Assembly: GCA_028712255.1 (NCBI GenBank)
Contig: JAQTQJ010000016.1
Span: 1-38,013, forward strand
Source: Candidatus Omnitrophota bacterium
GTDB lineage: Bacteria > Omnitrophota > Gorgyraeia > Gygaellales > Profunditerraquicolaceae
Length of the DNA: 38,013 bases
Reading direction: 5' to 3'
The translations under genes and the position numbers were made by a program. The notes beneath the pieces were generated by a model. It had not been told where the DNA came from. It was given only the letters and a program-made list of their open reading frames with translations, and ran no database searches. Below, piece by piece: positions 8,889 through 17,007 of this stretch. Numbering within the stretch: the stretch's first letter is position 1; each line of letters starts with the position of its first letter.

Positions 8889-9935
8889 CTATTGCTCATT
8901 CATGTCTATTAATATCCTGCCTGCCTTGCCGCAATTTAGACCTTCAAGTGCTTCATTTACCCGATTTAGTTTGAAACAATGGGTAATCAAATCGCTTAAT
9001 CCCAGCTTACCCTTTAAGTACCACTGCGCATATAACGGTATGTCTCTATCCGGGTTTGTTTCTCCTCCCCAAGTGCCAACAATTTGTTTGCCCCTGATCA
9101 GGTCAAAGGGATCAATTAAAATTTTCTCTCCTTGAGGTAAATTTCCTGCTATTACGCATACTCCTCCCCTGTCTCTAGCTGATTTAAAAGCGATTTCCAT
9201 TGTCTCGCATCTTCCTGCGCACTCAATCGTATAATCAACTCCTTTTTGAGACGTAAGTCCCATAATAGCCGATAAGACATCTTCTTTGGCCGCGTTTATA
9301 ATATGGGTAGCTCCCAATTTAAGAGATCTTTCAAGCTTATCATCTGAAATATCAATAGCGATAATTATCGCGGCACCATTTAGCTTTGCCGCTAATAAAG
9401 CACTTGATCCGATCCCCCCTACGCCAAAAATAGCAATACTGCTGCCAGTTCTCATTTTTATCGTATTGATAATAATACCGGCGCCTGTGGGTATCGCGCA
9501 GCCTAAAAGAGCAGCTTCATATAAAGGCATCTCATCTGGAATCTTTACCAGGCGATTTTCTGCAATAACAGCATAGGTTAAAAACGTAGCTATAGCGCCA
9601 GAATTGACTATTAAACCATTTTTCCCTTTATACGAAATTGGTAAAGCATTGCCTCCGCTTCCTTTAATCCACGTTAGTACGACCTTATCATTGGTTTTAA
9701 CTTTTTTTACACCTGGCCCTATCGAATCAACGATGCCAGAACCCTCGTGCCCTAATGTATGCGGCAAGAATTTATCCTCACCTTTTAACCCCTTAATTTC
9801 GTTTAACTGCGTATGACAAATACCGCTATAGGCGATTTTAACTAAAACCTGCCCCTTCCTGAGGTTAGGAATATTCAATTCTTCTATTTTTAAAGGATGA
9901 TTTATTTTATGTAATACCGCAGCTAAAGTTTTCAT
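8889..9935 (-). CDS. Zinc-dependent medium-chain alcohol dehydrogenase, structural zinc site absent
   Basis: A 348-residue member of the medium-chain dehydrogenase family (NAD(P)-dependent alcohol/aldehyde or polyol oxidoreductase). Catalytic zinc ligands are visible: C40 in GICHTQ, H63-E64 in GHEG, and C146 in GCAIPTG. The nucleotide-binding fold has GVGGIG at 171-176 and D195 at the end of the second strand, which favours NAD over NADP. The loop that normally holds four cysteines for the structural zinc (about 88-110) contains none. A good site, GGAAGA, precedes the ATG. It follows the methyltransferase by 12 nt and the transketolase pair just upstream, so it may reduce or oxidise an aldehyde or ketone intermediate of a modified sugar; that role is inference. 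Confidence 0.92.
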   Translation of the reverse strand: MKTLAAVLHKINHPLKIEELNIPNLRKGQVLVKIAYSGICHTQLNEIKGLKGEDKFLPHTLGHEGSGIVDSIGPGVKKVKTNDKVVLTWIKGSGGNALPISYKGKNGLIVNSGAIATFLTYAVIAENRLVKIPDEMPLYEAALLGCAIPTGAGIIINTIKMRTGSSIAIFGVGGIGSSALLAAKLNGAAIIIAIDISDDKLERSLKLGATHIINAAKEDVLSAIMGLTSQKGVDYTIECAGRCETMEIAFKSARDRGGVCVIAGNLPQGEKILIDPFDLIRGKQIVGTWGGETNPDRDIPLYAQWYLKGKLGLSDLITHCFKLNRVNEALEGLNCGKAGRILIDMNEQ

Positions 9936-9947
9936 TGTTTCTTCCGA

Positions 9948-10604
9948 TTAATCCGCTATGAACCACCAGTAGTCTCCCGCATACCCCACTTCCTTGAATA
10001 GTTTCTCCCACTCATCCACATGCATCATTGTTTCAGCTGTAAGAACCCATTTAAATAAATTTTCGCGCTCCAAATCGTTACGCCAGGCATCTACCGTTAT
10101 ATAGCTATTCCCCCTGCAAACACGTTCTATCTCTTTAAGGGCTATTTTAAGCCGCTGAAAAGGCAAATTATGAATTGAATTAATAGAGATAACTAAATCA
10201 AAGGATTTATCAGGATAGGGAAGATTTTCCGCGCTGGCAACCTTAAGAAAAGATTTTACTGAAGGCATGGAATTTTCAATCGCATATTCACTTATATCTA
10301 TACCGGCCACAATAGCTTTTGGCATCTGTTCTTTAAAATCATGGAGCATAAATCCTTTAGCGCATCCGATATCTAGGATTGAAGCATTATCTGCTAGTTT
10401 ATAATAATCTTTCATGCGTTCTACAATCAATTTCCATCGGCCGTCATATTTATATCCGCCGTAACCACATTTTCTATCTCCGTCAAAAAACTCTCTGCCG
10501 AACTGCTTAGCTAGACGGATAACTTCTGCATTTTTTTCTTTCATCCGTCTATCATAATCGCGTTCAACTTTTGGATAATCGCCTAATAAATTTATTCCTC
10601 TCAT
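9948..10604 (-). CDS. SAM-dependent class I methyltransferase
   Basis: A 218-residue protein with a Methyltransf_11-type Rossmann fold: motif I SILDIGCAKGF (75-85), an acidic second strand GIDISEYA, then ASAENLPYPDKSFDLVIS (motifs II and III). The N-terminal 70 residues are charged and unlike a known domain; the C-terminal 40 are rich in aromatic residues (YAGDYWWFIAD end). The family transfers methyl groups to O, N or C atoms of small molecules. Its position 4 nt after the transketolase C gene and just before the alcohol dehydrogenase suggests action on a sugar or keto-sugar made by that set, but the acceptor cannot be read from the sequence. Confidence 0.88.
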   Translation of the reverse strand: MRGINLLGDYPKVERDYDRRMKEKNAEVIRLAKQFGREFFDGDRKCGYGGYKYDGRWKLIVERMKDYYKLADNASILDIGCAKGFMLHDFKEQMPKAIVAGIDISEYAIENSMPSVKSFLKVASAENLPYPDKSFDLVISINSIHNLPFQRLKIALKEIERVCRGNSYITVDAWRNDLERENLFKWVLTAETMMHVDEWEKLFKEVGYAGDYWWFIAD

Positions 10605-10608
10605 GGGA

Positions 10609-11529
10609 TTAAAATAAATCGTCCTTGACTTTCTTTAGAATGTTTTCAACAGTAAAACCTAAAATTCCACAAATATCTTCGTATGAACCATAATCTCTGA
10701 TGAATATATCAGGTATAGAGATAAAAGAATACTTCACTCCACCCATACCCCTGGTGATTCTTAAGATTTCATCCCCCATCCCCCCATACATACTATGTTC
10801 TTCTATGACAAAAACCCTTTTCGTTTTATTGATACTACCCAACACTAATTCTTCATCAAAAGGTTTGATAGTATGGATATAAATTATCTCAACATCAATT
10901 CCTTCTTTCTTTAATTGAATAGCCGCATTCAAAACAGTTTTTAACTGAGGACCTGTAACTACTACGGTAATATCCTTGCCTGTACTTATAACCATACCCT
11001 TACCTACCATAAGCTTGTCTTGGCTAAAGACATAACCATGGGATAATTTTGGCACTCTAAAATAAGATAACTTTCCATTATTGTAAGTTTGTTTGAATAG
11101 AGTATTTAATTCTATGGGAGAAGACGGGAAAAAAATTTGTGTCTCAGGTAAAGGTTTTAATAAAGCAAAATCCACATAACAGTGGTGCGTACAGCCTAAC
11201 GTAGAATAGTCAAAGGCACTGCCGACAGTAATAATGTTAGCCCCTAATTTTTGATAACAGAAATCCAATTTTATTTGTTCATAAGACCTTTCTACAATAA
11301 AAGGTGCTATGGTATGCACAACCGGGTAAAAACCAAGCTTTGATAAGCCTGCCGCCATATTTACTATTGTCGGCTCACAGATACCGATATTGTAGTAGCG
11401 GCCCGGACAGGCCTTAGCAAAATCTTGCAGTCTAAAATGGCTTATATCACCGACCATAACCATAAGATTTTTATCCATCTTTCCTACTTCCAAAAGGGTA
11501 TCAGCAAACTCCTGACGCATATCTTTCAT
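10609..11529 (-). CDS. Transketolase, C-terminal subunit
   Basis: A 306-residue stand-alone version of the pyrimidine-binding and C-terminal domains of transketolase. The glutamate that activates the thiamine ring is E52 in NIGICEPTIVNMAAG. The C-terminal domain begins near KLMVGKGMVISTGKDITVVVTG and contains FVIEEHSMYGGMGDE. It starts inside the stop of the N-terminal subunit (ATGA overlap 11529-11526), so the two chains are made in equal amounts and should pair as an active enzyme, as known for split transketolases of many bacteria and archaea. Transketolase moves a two-carbon ketol unit between sugars. In a glycan locus the acceptor may be an unusual aldehyde rather than ribose-5-phosphate; this is inference. 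Confidence 0.93.
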   Translation of the reverse strand: MKDMRQEFADTLLEVGKMDKNLMVMVGDISHFRLQDFAKACPGRYYNIGICEPTIVNMAAGLSKLGFYPVVHTIAPFIVERSYEQIKLDFCYQKLGANIITVGSAFDYSTLGCTHHCYVDFALLKPLPETQIFFPSSPIELNTLFKQTYNNGKLSYFRVPKLSHGYVFSQDKLMVGKGMVISTGKDITVVVTGPQLKTVLNAAIQLKKEGIDVEIIYIHTIKPFDEELVLGSINKTKRVFVIEEHSMYGGMGDEILRITRGMGGVKYSFISIPDIFIRDYGSYEDICGILGFTVENILKKVKDDLF

Positions 11530-12302
11530 ACTCCAAGCTCCTTATACATCAATTGAACTTCTTCCTGGTTTGGAACCTTATAATGCCATGGGCCATGGGT
11601 CTCCATAAATTTAACGCCCTTGCCCTTCACAGTATCTGCAATTATCACCTTAGGCTTTGAATTAAAATTAAACTTTATTTTTTTGAAAACTTTTTCTATT
11701 GCTTTATCGTTATGGCCGTTGATTCTGTGCACCTCCCACCCAAAAGAGCTCCACTTTTTAACAAAATCAGACATAGGCAAAACCTGGGCCGTTGAACCGT
11801 TATTATCAACTATGCAACAAAAGTTTCCCAGGTTAAGTTTTGCGGCAACCAGGGCAACTTCCCAAACCGTGCCTTCATTACATTCACCATCCCCGACAAG
11901 AACAATTACTTTGTTTTTCTTTTTTTTAATCTTAAGGCCCAAAGCAATCCCTAATGCCGTAACAATACCATGCCCCAAGGAACCTGTAGAAGCCTCAACT
12001 CCAGGAACCTTGGTCATATCCGGATGCCCTCCTAAGATAGCCCCCAGTTTACTTTTATTATCTAAATCTTTTTGTGTAATAAAACCATGCTTCTCCAGGA
12101 CAACATAAAGAGCTGCACAACCATGTCCTTTACTTAAAACAAAATAATCTCTCTCGCTCCAAGCAGGTTCTTTAGGGTCGAACTTAAGAACCGCCTTATA
12201 CAAATGAGCAACTATATCGATAATAGAAAAAGCGCTAGGAATATGCCCTTCTCCTGCCTTATAAACCATATCAATTATTTTTTTCCTTAGGTACCTATTC
12301 AT
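11526..12302 (-). CDS. Transketolase, N-terminal subunit
   Basis: A 258-residue thiamine-diphosphate-binding half of transketolase. Family motifs: GEGHIPSA (17-24), SKGHG (57-61), TGSLGHG (106-112), the metal/diphosphate motif GDGECNEG (137-144) with DNN at 166-168, and KGKGVKFME near the end. The frame is open to 12398, but the ATG at 12302 gives the usual transketolase start and clears the FkbM gene by 10 nt. The invariant histidine-rich N-terminal segment of full-length enzymes is shortened, as is normal for the split form. Partner of the next gene. No pentose-phosphate genes accompany it, which argues for a specialised biosynthetic role. Confidence 0.93.
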   Translation of the reverse strand: MNRYLRKKIIDMVYKAGEGHIPSAFSIIDIVAHLYKAVLKFDPKEPAWSERDYFVLSKGHGCAALYVVLEKHGFITQKDLDNKSKLGAILGGHPDMTKVPGVEASTGSLGHGIVTALGIALGLKIKKKKNKVIVLVGDGECNEGTVWEVALVAAKLNLGNFCCIVDNNGSTAQVLPMSDFVKKWSSFGWEVHRINGHNDKAIEKVFKKIKFNFNSKPKVIIADTVKGKGVKFMETHGPWHYKVPNQEEVQLMYKELGV

Positions 12303-12312
12303 AATAAATTTA

Positions 12313-13173
12313 TTAAAATCCTGGCACGGAATCCTTGCGGCTGATGAAAAGTGTCCCCTCCTTATACCCACAGGGCATTTCTTTAACGCCCCGCACAAGC
12401 TTCCAGTTATTTTTTTGTGAAAAAAGGTTTACGTTTAACTCTTTAAAATGTCTATATATTAAAGCTGCGTTTATTTCATTCTCAACCTCAACTAATGCAT
12501 CCGTAGTCAGCCAATCCCCTCTTTTAGTACCCAAAAGAATTTCTTTCTCATGACCTTCAGCATCAAGTTTTATTAAATCTGCCCAGCCCATTATTGAAAC
12601 AAAATCTATTGTAGAAACTGTAAATTTTTTGAGTTTGCCATAAGGGTGGGCTTTTGAACCAGCCAGATGACTGCCTGTAGTATTGCCAACCACCCTAATA
12701 AACTCGGAGTCGCCGATTTTATTAGAGACCGCACAGTTGAATACCTGGACATGTTTGCATTTATTTAAAGAAAGATTACGAATTATTATTTTAAAATGTT
12801 TAGGATCTGGTTCATACGACCGCACCCGATAACCACATTTATCCAAAATTATGGAATGTAATCCTAAATTGGCTCCAATGTCTAAAACATTACGGTACCT
12901 TTTACGATTACGCCAATAAAAACTAAATATTATAAGTTCGTCTAAATCAAACAAATTAAGCGAATCAATCGACCCCATCTTATGGTAAGGGAATATCAGC
13001 CTGCCAAAAGGTCCGAATATCTCTTTAATAGTTTTTCTATTGTTAGAAATACTCTCAACCTGTAGCCTGGCAATCTGTTTTAAAAAAGCATGCACCTGGG
13101 AACTGGGCTGATGATAATCTTTTAGCAAAGGCAGGGATAAAAAAAGATTTTCCAAAATTAAAGAATTTTCCAT
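12313..13173 (-). CDS. FkbM family methyltransferase
   Basis: A 286-residue protein with FkbM signatures: VLDIGANLGLHSII (96-109, SAM binding), SYEPDPKHF (119-127), and ADLIKLDAEGHEKEIL (198-213), which carries the conserved I-K-x-D-x-E-G-x-E box. FkbM enzymes O-methylate sugars or polyketides in glycan and antibiotic clusters. About 90 N-terminal residues precede the catalytic fold and are not recognised. The start codon directly follows the stop of the SDR gene (TAAATG), and the gene ends 10 nt before the transketolase pair. Probable job: O-methylation of a sugar in the repeat unit. Confidence 0.92.
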   Translation of the reverse strand: MENSLILENLFLSLPLLKDYHQPSSQVHAFLKQIARLQVESISNNRKTIKEIFGPFGRLIFPYHKMGSIDSLNLFDLDELIIFSFYWRNRKRYRNVLDIGANLGLHSIILDKCGYRVRSYEPDPKHFKIIIRNLSLNKCKHVQVFNCAVSNKIGDSEFIRVVGNTTGSHLAGSKAHPYGKLKKFTVSTIDFVSIMGWADLIKLDAEGHEKEILLGTKRGDWLTTDALVEVENEINAALIYRHFKELNVNLFSQKNNWKLVRGVKEMPCGYKEGTLFISRKDSVPGF

Positions 13174-14007
13174 TTAGCCCTCAAGGTTATTTTTTAATAA
13201 ATCGTTTCCAAATCTTCTAAGCTTATATATATTATCATCTGTTCGTAGGAAATTTTCTAATTTCTTTGACCCCCACTTGTCAAAAACTACACTAAAATTT
13301 CTTCCGCTAACAACCTCACGAGAAGAAGAAATAAGCCAATCGCAACAATCCAACACCTGTTTCATCGGAGTACACTCTTTTCCCGATAACTTATCAATAG
13401 TTCGTTTATAATTTGCTCCCGCGCGCCCGCGAGCGTCCATGGTAGAATTGTGTATTTTCGTTTTTACCCAACCCGGACCAATAATTGTAAAATTAGTATC
13501 TTTAATCTCAGAATCCAACAGTTCGCACATTTTTATTAAGGCAATCTTTGAGACAATATAGGCTGAGTAATTAACCGGCGCGTTATTCGTGCCTCCTCCG
13601 GCGAAAAACAATACGCAAGGATTCACCCTATTAGGGATATTTCTGAGCGGAAGTAAGGCACGGACAATCCGTACTTGACTGGTAAAATTAACCTTAACTG
13701 AAGCCTCCCATTCTTCAAAATCAGCATGCATAAAAGGCCCTATCGGATCCTGGCTACCCGGACATAATACCAAAACATCCCATTTCCCGCATAGCGACTT
13801 TAAATCTGAAACTGATTTATTAATAGCTGTAACGCTGGCTAAATCACAAGGAACAAGTTTGACATTTCTTCTGGTTAATTTCGGTAAAATAGCTGAATAT
13901 GTCCTATATGTGCCAAATACTTTCCACCCGGCAGTTGCCCAACGTAATGCCATCGCGCTACCGATATCACTGGATACTGAAATAATAATTGCCGTACGCT
14001 TTCTCAT
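13174..14007 (-). CDS. Short-chain dehydrogenase/reductase, atypical
   Basis: A 277-residue classical SDR fold: N-terminal nucleotide loop TAIIISVSSDIGSAMA (5-20, where the first glycine of GxxxGIG is serine), a CPG segment in place of NAG near 82-84, Y150 and K154 of YxxxK in SAYIVSK, and the IGPGWVKT (PG) motif near 176-183. The catalytic serine normally 13 residues before the tyrosine is G137 in FFAGGGTNN, so the triad is incomplete. I chose ATG 14007, 10 nt after the E1-beta stop, because the longer frame to 14067 overlaps that gene. It lies between the two thiamine-enzyme pairs and may reduce the carbonyl they create, which is inference. Confidence 0.88.
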   Translation of the reverse strand: MRKRTAIIISVSSDIGSAMALRWATAGWKVFGTYRTYSAILPKLTRRNVKLVPCDLASVTAINKSVSDLKSLCGKWDVLVLCPGSQDPIGPFMHADFEEWEASVKVNFTSQVRIVRALLPLRNIPNRVNPCVLFFAGGGTNNAPVNYSAYIVSKIALIKMCELLDSEIKDTNFTIIGPGWVKTKIHNSTMDARGRAGANYKRTIDKLSGKECTPMKQVLDCCDWLISSSREVVSGRNFSVVFDKWGSKKLENFLRTDDNIYKLRRFGNDLLKNNLEG

Positions 14008-14017
14008 TTTAGTCTTA

Positions 14018-15088
14018 TTAAAAAGGACCTTTAAATGTTTTATCCGGAACATCAAAACCAATACCACCTTTAATAACCGATGGTTTTTCCGGTATTCCGG
14101 GGAGATTAAACATTGTTCTTACACTATTGCATATATCTACCGCCCTTGGATAATAATGTTTCGCAAGGGCGTGGCTTGTAGGGATGGGGGTATCAGGGAA
14201 AGTAATCCGCTGGGGATTATTTTTAAGTAAGCCGCACCCTTTTTCTGCTGCCAAGGCAATTACTTCTGACGCAACGCCAAAGTTCATCCATCCGCCATCT
14301 ACTGCAATGAGACGATGAGTTTTCCTGACTGACTTAATTATAGATTCTTCATCCAAGGGTTTTATAGAACGCAGGTCCATTACCTCAGCCTCAATGCCTT
14401 CTTTCTTTAAAAGCTCGGCTGCGCGCAACGACTCTAAAACCATATAAGATGAAGAAATAATAGTAACATCCCTCCCTCTCTTCATTATTTTTGATTTTCC
14501 TATCGGCTCTTTATACATTTTTTTCGGGACATAACCATAAGTTCCATGCAACCAGCGATGTTCAATAAAAATCACGGGATTGTCATCCTCAACCGCTGAA
14601 ATCAATAATCCTTTTGCGTCATAAGCAGTAGCAGGCATTACCACCTTCAAGCCTGGGATTGAAGCCAATAATGAGCTTAAATTTTGTGAATGTTGCGGAC
14701 CCTGACCCCAGCCCATTCCTATAATCATGCGGATAACTAACGGAACTTTCATCTTTCCGCCAAACATATAATGCCATTTGGCAGCATTATTAATTATCTG
14801 GTCTAAAGACAGAACCGTAAAATCAACCCGTTGGTGCGTTAAAATCGGACGCATACCCACTAAGCTCGAACCTATCGCTACTCCGGTCATGGCATTTTCA
14901 GCAACAGGCATATCCATTACCCTGCTCCCGTATTTTTCTTTAAGGCCAAGGGTAGTCCCGAATATGCCTTTCGGATCGGTGACACCCAATCCTATGACAT
15001 AAACCATCCTGTCTTTAGCCAAGCACTGACTTGTCGCTTCAAGAATAGCCTGCTTGTAGGTAATCTCTCTCATTCTGTTATTAGGCAT
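14018..15088 (-). CDS. Pyruvate/2-oxoacid dehydrogenase E1 component, beta subunit-like
   Basis: A 356-residue transketolase-like pyrimidine-binding protein of the E1-beta (PdhB/AcoB) type. E64 in MPVAENAMTGVAIG is the glutamate that activates the thiamine cofactor; the C-terminal domain has EGIEAEVMDLRSIKPLDEESI, a signature of the family. About 30 extra C-terminal residues follow the usual end. The ATG overlaps the stop of the E1-alpha gene by 8 nt, so the pair is co-translated. In dehydrogenase complexes this subunit works with E2 lipoyl transferase and E3; neither is present in the window. A stand-alone role in decarboxylating an oxoacid and passing the two-carbon unit to a sugar is possible, but inferred. 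Confidence 0.92.
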   Translation of the reverse strand: MPNNRMREITYKQAILEATSQCLAKDRMVYVIGLGVTDPKGIFGTTLGLKEKYGSRVMDMPVAENAMTGVAIGSSLVGMRPILTHQRVDFTVLSLDQIINNAAKWHYMFGGKMKVPLVIRMIIGMGWGQGPQHSQNLSSLLASIPGLKVVMPATAYDAKGLLISAVEDDNPVIFIEHRWLHGTYGYVPKKMYKEPIGKSKIMKRGRDVTIISSSYMVLESLRAAELLKKEGIEAEVMDLRSIKPLDEESIIKSVRKTHRLIAVDGGWMNFGVASEVIALAAEKGCGLLKNNPQRITFPDTPIPTSHALAKHYYPRAVDICNSVRTMFNLPGIPEKPSVIKGGIGFDVPDKTFKGPF

Positions 15089-16052
15089 AAATATCAGTCA
15101 AAACTTCTTTCTTTTCCGGAAAAGGTGATTTTTTCGCAAACTCAACGGCCATATTTATCTCCTGCTGAACTTTTGCTCTAATGAGGAATATTTCCTTCTT
15201 GTCCACTACTCCTCTTTTTATCAATTTCTTTTCAAAATTGCCTAACGGGCATTTCTTCAACCAATAGTTAAATTCGCGTTTGCTTCTATAATTAAGCTCG
15301 TGGTCAAAACTATGCCCGCAATGTTCACGGTACCTGTAAGTATCGAATTGCAGGAACGCCGGCCCCTTCCTATTCCTAGCGAATCTAACCGCCTTTTTTG
15401 TTATTTGATAAACCGAAGCCGCATCATTGCCATCGCCTCTTTGCGCATAAATACCGTATCCTTTAGCAATCATCAGATTATCCCGCTCTTTTGGCTGGCG
15501 TGCTGATAATGGCGAATATACCGAATACCGGTTATTTTCGCATACGAAAACAATGGGTAATTTTTTTAAGGCGGCAAAATTAAGGCTCTCCGAAAAAACC
15601 CCCTCTTCGGTGGCGGCATCGCCGAAGAAAACAACAGTTACTTTTTTTTCTTTTTTCAAAGCCGATCCGAACGCAACACCTACTGCTACCGGAATCATGC
15701 CGGCTACTATAGGAGTAGAACCTAAGAAATTCACATTTAAGTCTACTAGATGCATGGAGCCACCCTTGCCCTTTGAGCACCCGGAAGCTTTTCCATAAAG
15801 CTCCGCCAGCATTGCTTTTAAATTGCCGCCTTTGGCTAAAAAGTGCCCGTGGCTTCTATGGTTGCTTAATACATAATCATCTTGCTTCAGGTTTGCGCAT
15901 ACGCCTGCAGCTATCCCCTCCTGACCTATGCAAATGTGCACCGGGCAGCGCATTTCTTGTTCGGGATATAGTTGACAGATCTTCTCCTCTACCATACGGA
16001 TCCTAAGCATTTGATAATATAACGCAAGAAATAATTTTTTATTTATTTTCAT
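15081..16052 (-). CDS. Thiamine-diphosphate dehydrogenase E1 component, alpha subunit-like
   Basis: A 323-residue E1-alpha (PdhA/AcoA) homologue. HRSHGHFLAKG (65-75) and KGGSMH (96-101) are family motifs; the thiamine diphosphate/Mg motif is GDAATEEGVF (144-153) with ENN at 172-174. The loop YRYREHCGHSFDHELNYRS (239-257) matches the conserved active-site loop, here of the AcoA-like REHCG type. There is no lipoyl or E2 domain. It pairs with the E1-beta-like gene overlapping its stop codon. Homologous pairs occur in sugar gene clusters, where they are thought to add a carbon branch or act on keto-sugars; a housekeeping pyruvate dehydrogenase is unlikely in this context. Confidence 0.92.
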   Translation of the reverse strand: MKINKKLFLALYYQMLRIRMVEEKICQLYPEQEMRCPVHICIGQEGIAAGVCANLKQDDYVLSNHRSHGHFLAKGGNLKAMLAELYGKASGCSKGKGGSMHLVDLNVNFLGSTPIVAGMIPVAVGVAFGSALKKEKKVTVVFFGDAATEEGVFSESLNFAALKKLPIVFVCENNRYSVYSPLSARQPKERDNLMIAKGYGIYAQRGDGNDAASVYQITKKAVRFARNRKGPAFLQFDTYRYREHCGHSFDHELNYRSKREFNYWLKKCPLGNFEKKLIKRGVVDKKEIFLIRAKVQQEINMAVEFAKKSPFPEKKEVLTDIYA

Positions 16053-16057
16053 AGGTA

Positions 16058-16996
16058 TTAAAGCTTAAGTGCCTTCATTGTCTTTATATTATACCATCGG
16101 TCTTCATCCTTGAGCTGGCCTGCCTGGAAGGCATTAACAACTTCCCCTATTGCCTCGTCCACACAATATTTCGGCTTAAACCCTATACCCAATAACTTTT
16201 GAGAACAAAGCCTGTAGGAACGGGGATCGTTAGATTCACTGACTATAATCTTGGCAGGAATACACGCAGCCACTTTATTAGCAATGCCAAGGATAGATAT
16301 ATTCTCAAAACCAGCATTAAACACACCGCAAATCTCAGTTCCCTTATTAAGAAAATACAAATAGACTCCTACCATATCCCCTAAATGAATATTGGGACGC
16401 GTCTGGTTACCTCCTAATACAGTAATTTTGCCATTGACTAAAGCCTGCATTGTCAGCATGTTTACCGAAAGGTCCAAACGCATTCGCGGGGAAAAACCGC
16501 AGACCGTGGCCGGACGTAAAATTTGAACGCATATTCTATCCTGGTAACTCATAAGTACCCGCTCGCTTATCATTTTAGTTTTATTATAATCTGATATAGG
16601 AACAAGAGAAAGCTCTTCTGTGACCTGAGCTTCATCCTTTACTCCGTAAACGCTACCGGAACTTGCCAGAATAAATTGCTTTACCTTATACTGTATTGCC
16701 CGCTCCGCCAAACGCATTGTCGCTAACACATTGACCTCCCAGGCTAGTTTAGAATTTAGTTCTCCACAGGGGTCATTAGCAATATTAGCTAAATGTATGA
16801 CTGCATCTATGCCCTCCATCGGAATATTATCTATATTACGTATGTCTTCTTTAATAACTTTTAAATTTTTATGCTTAACCAGATAATTACCAAACCACTG
16901 AATGTCTACTACAGTAACATAGTAGCCTTCGGCTAAAAGGGCTTGAGTCAAGGCTGTTCCAATATAACCGCATCCGCCTGTTAACAAAATATGCAT
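16058..16996 (-). CDS. NAD-dependent epimerase/dehydratase (extended SDR)
   Basis: A 312-residue extended SDR acting on a nucleotide-sugar. GGCGYIG (7-13) binds NAD; the catalytic site has ASSGSVYG (111-118) and Y137/K141 in SDYNKTK. RPATVCGFSPRMRLDLSVN (161-179) is a characteristic substrate-side segment that I associate with SDRs in heptose and O-antigen clusters. AGGAG lies 8 nt before the ATG, so the start is secure. It follows the GMD-like SDR by 11 nt and belongs with the HldE/GmhA heptose module, where a nucleotide-heptose epimerase or reductase would be needed. The exact substrate cannot be decided from sequence alone. Confidence 0.9.
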   Translation of the reverse strand: MHILLTGGCGYIGTALTQALLAEGYYVTVVDIQWFGNYLVKHKNLKVIKEDIRNIDNIPMEGIDAVIHLANIANDPCGELNSKLAWEVNVLATMRLAERAIQYKVKQFILASSGSVYGVKDEAQVTEELSLVPISDYNKTKMISERVLMSYQDRICVQILRPATVCGFSPRMRLDLSVNMLTMQALVNGKITVLGGNQTRPNIHLGDMVGVYLYFLNKGTEICGVFNAGFENISILGIANKVAACIPAKIIVSESNDPRSYRLCSQKLLGIGFKPKYCVDEAIGEVVNAFQAGQLKDEDRWYNIKTMKALKL

Positions 16997-17007
16997 AAAA
17001 GCATCTC

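Noticed and set aside
10609-12302. Transketolase broken by a frameshift
   Set aside because: Each half has its own start, the overlap is a standard ATGA coupling, and split transketolases are a normal family form.
14018-16052. A housekeeping pyruvate or acetoin dehydrogenase complex
   Set aside because: Only E1 alpha and beta are present; the neighbours are an SDR and heptose genes, with no E2, E3 or lipoate genes.
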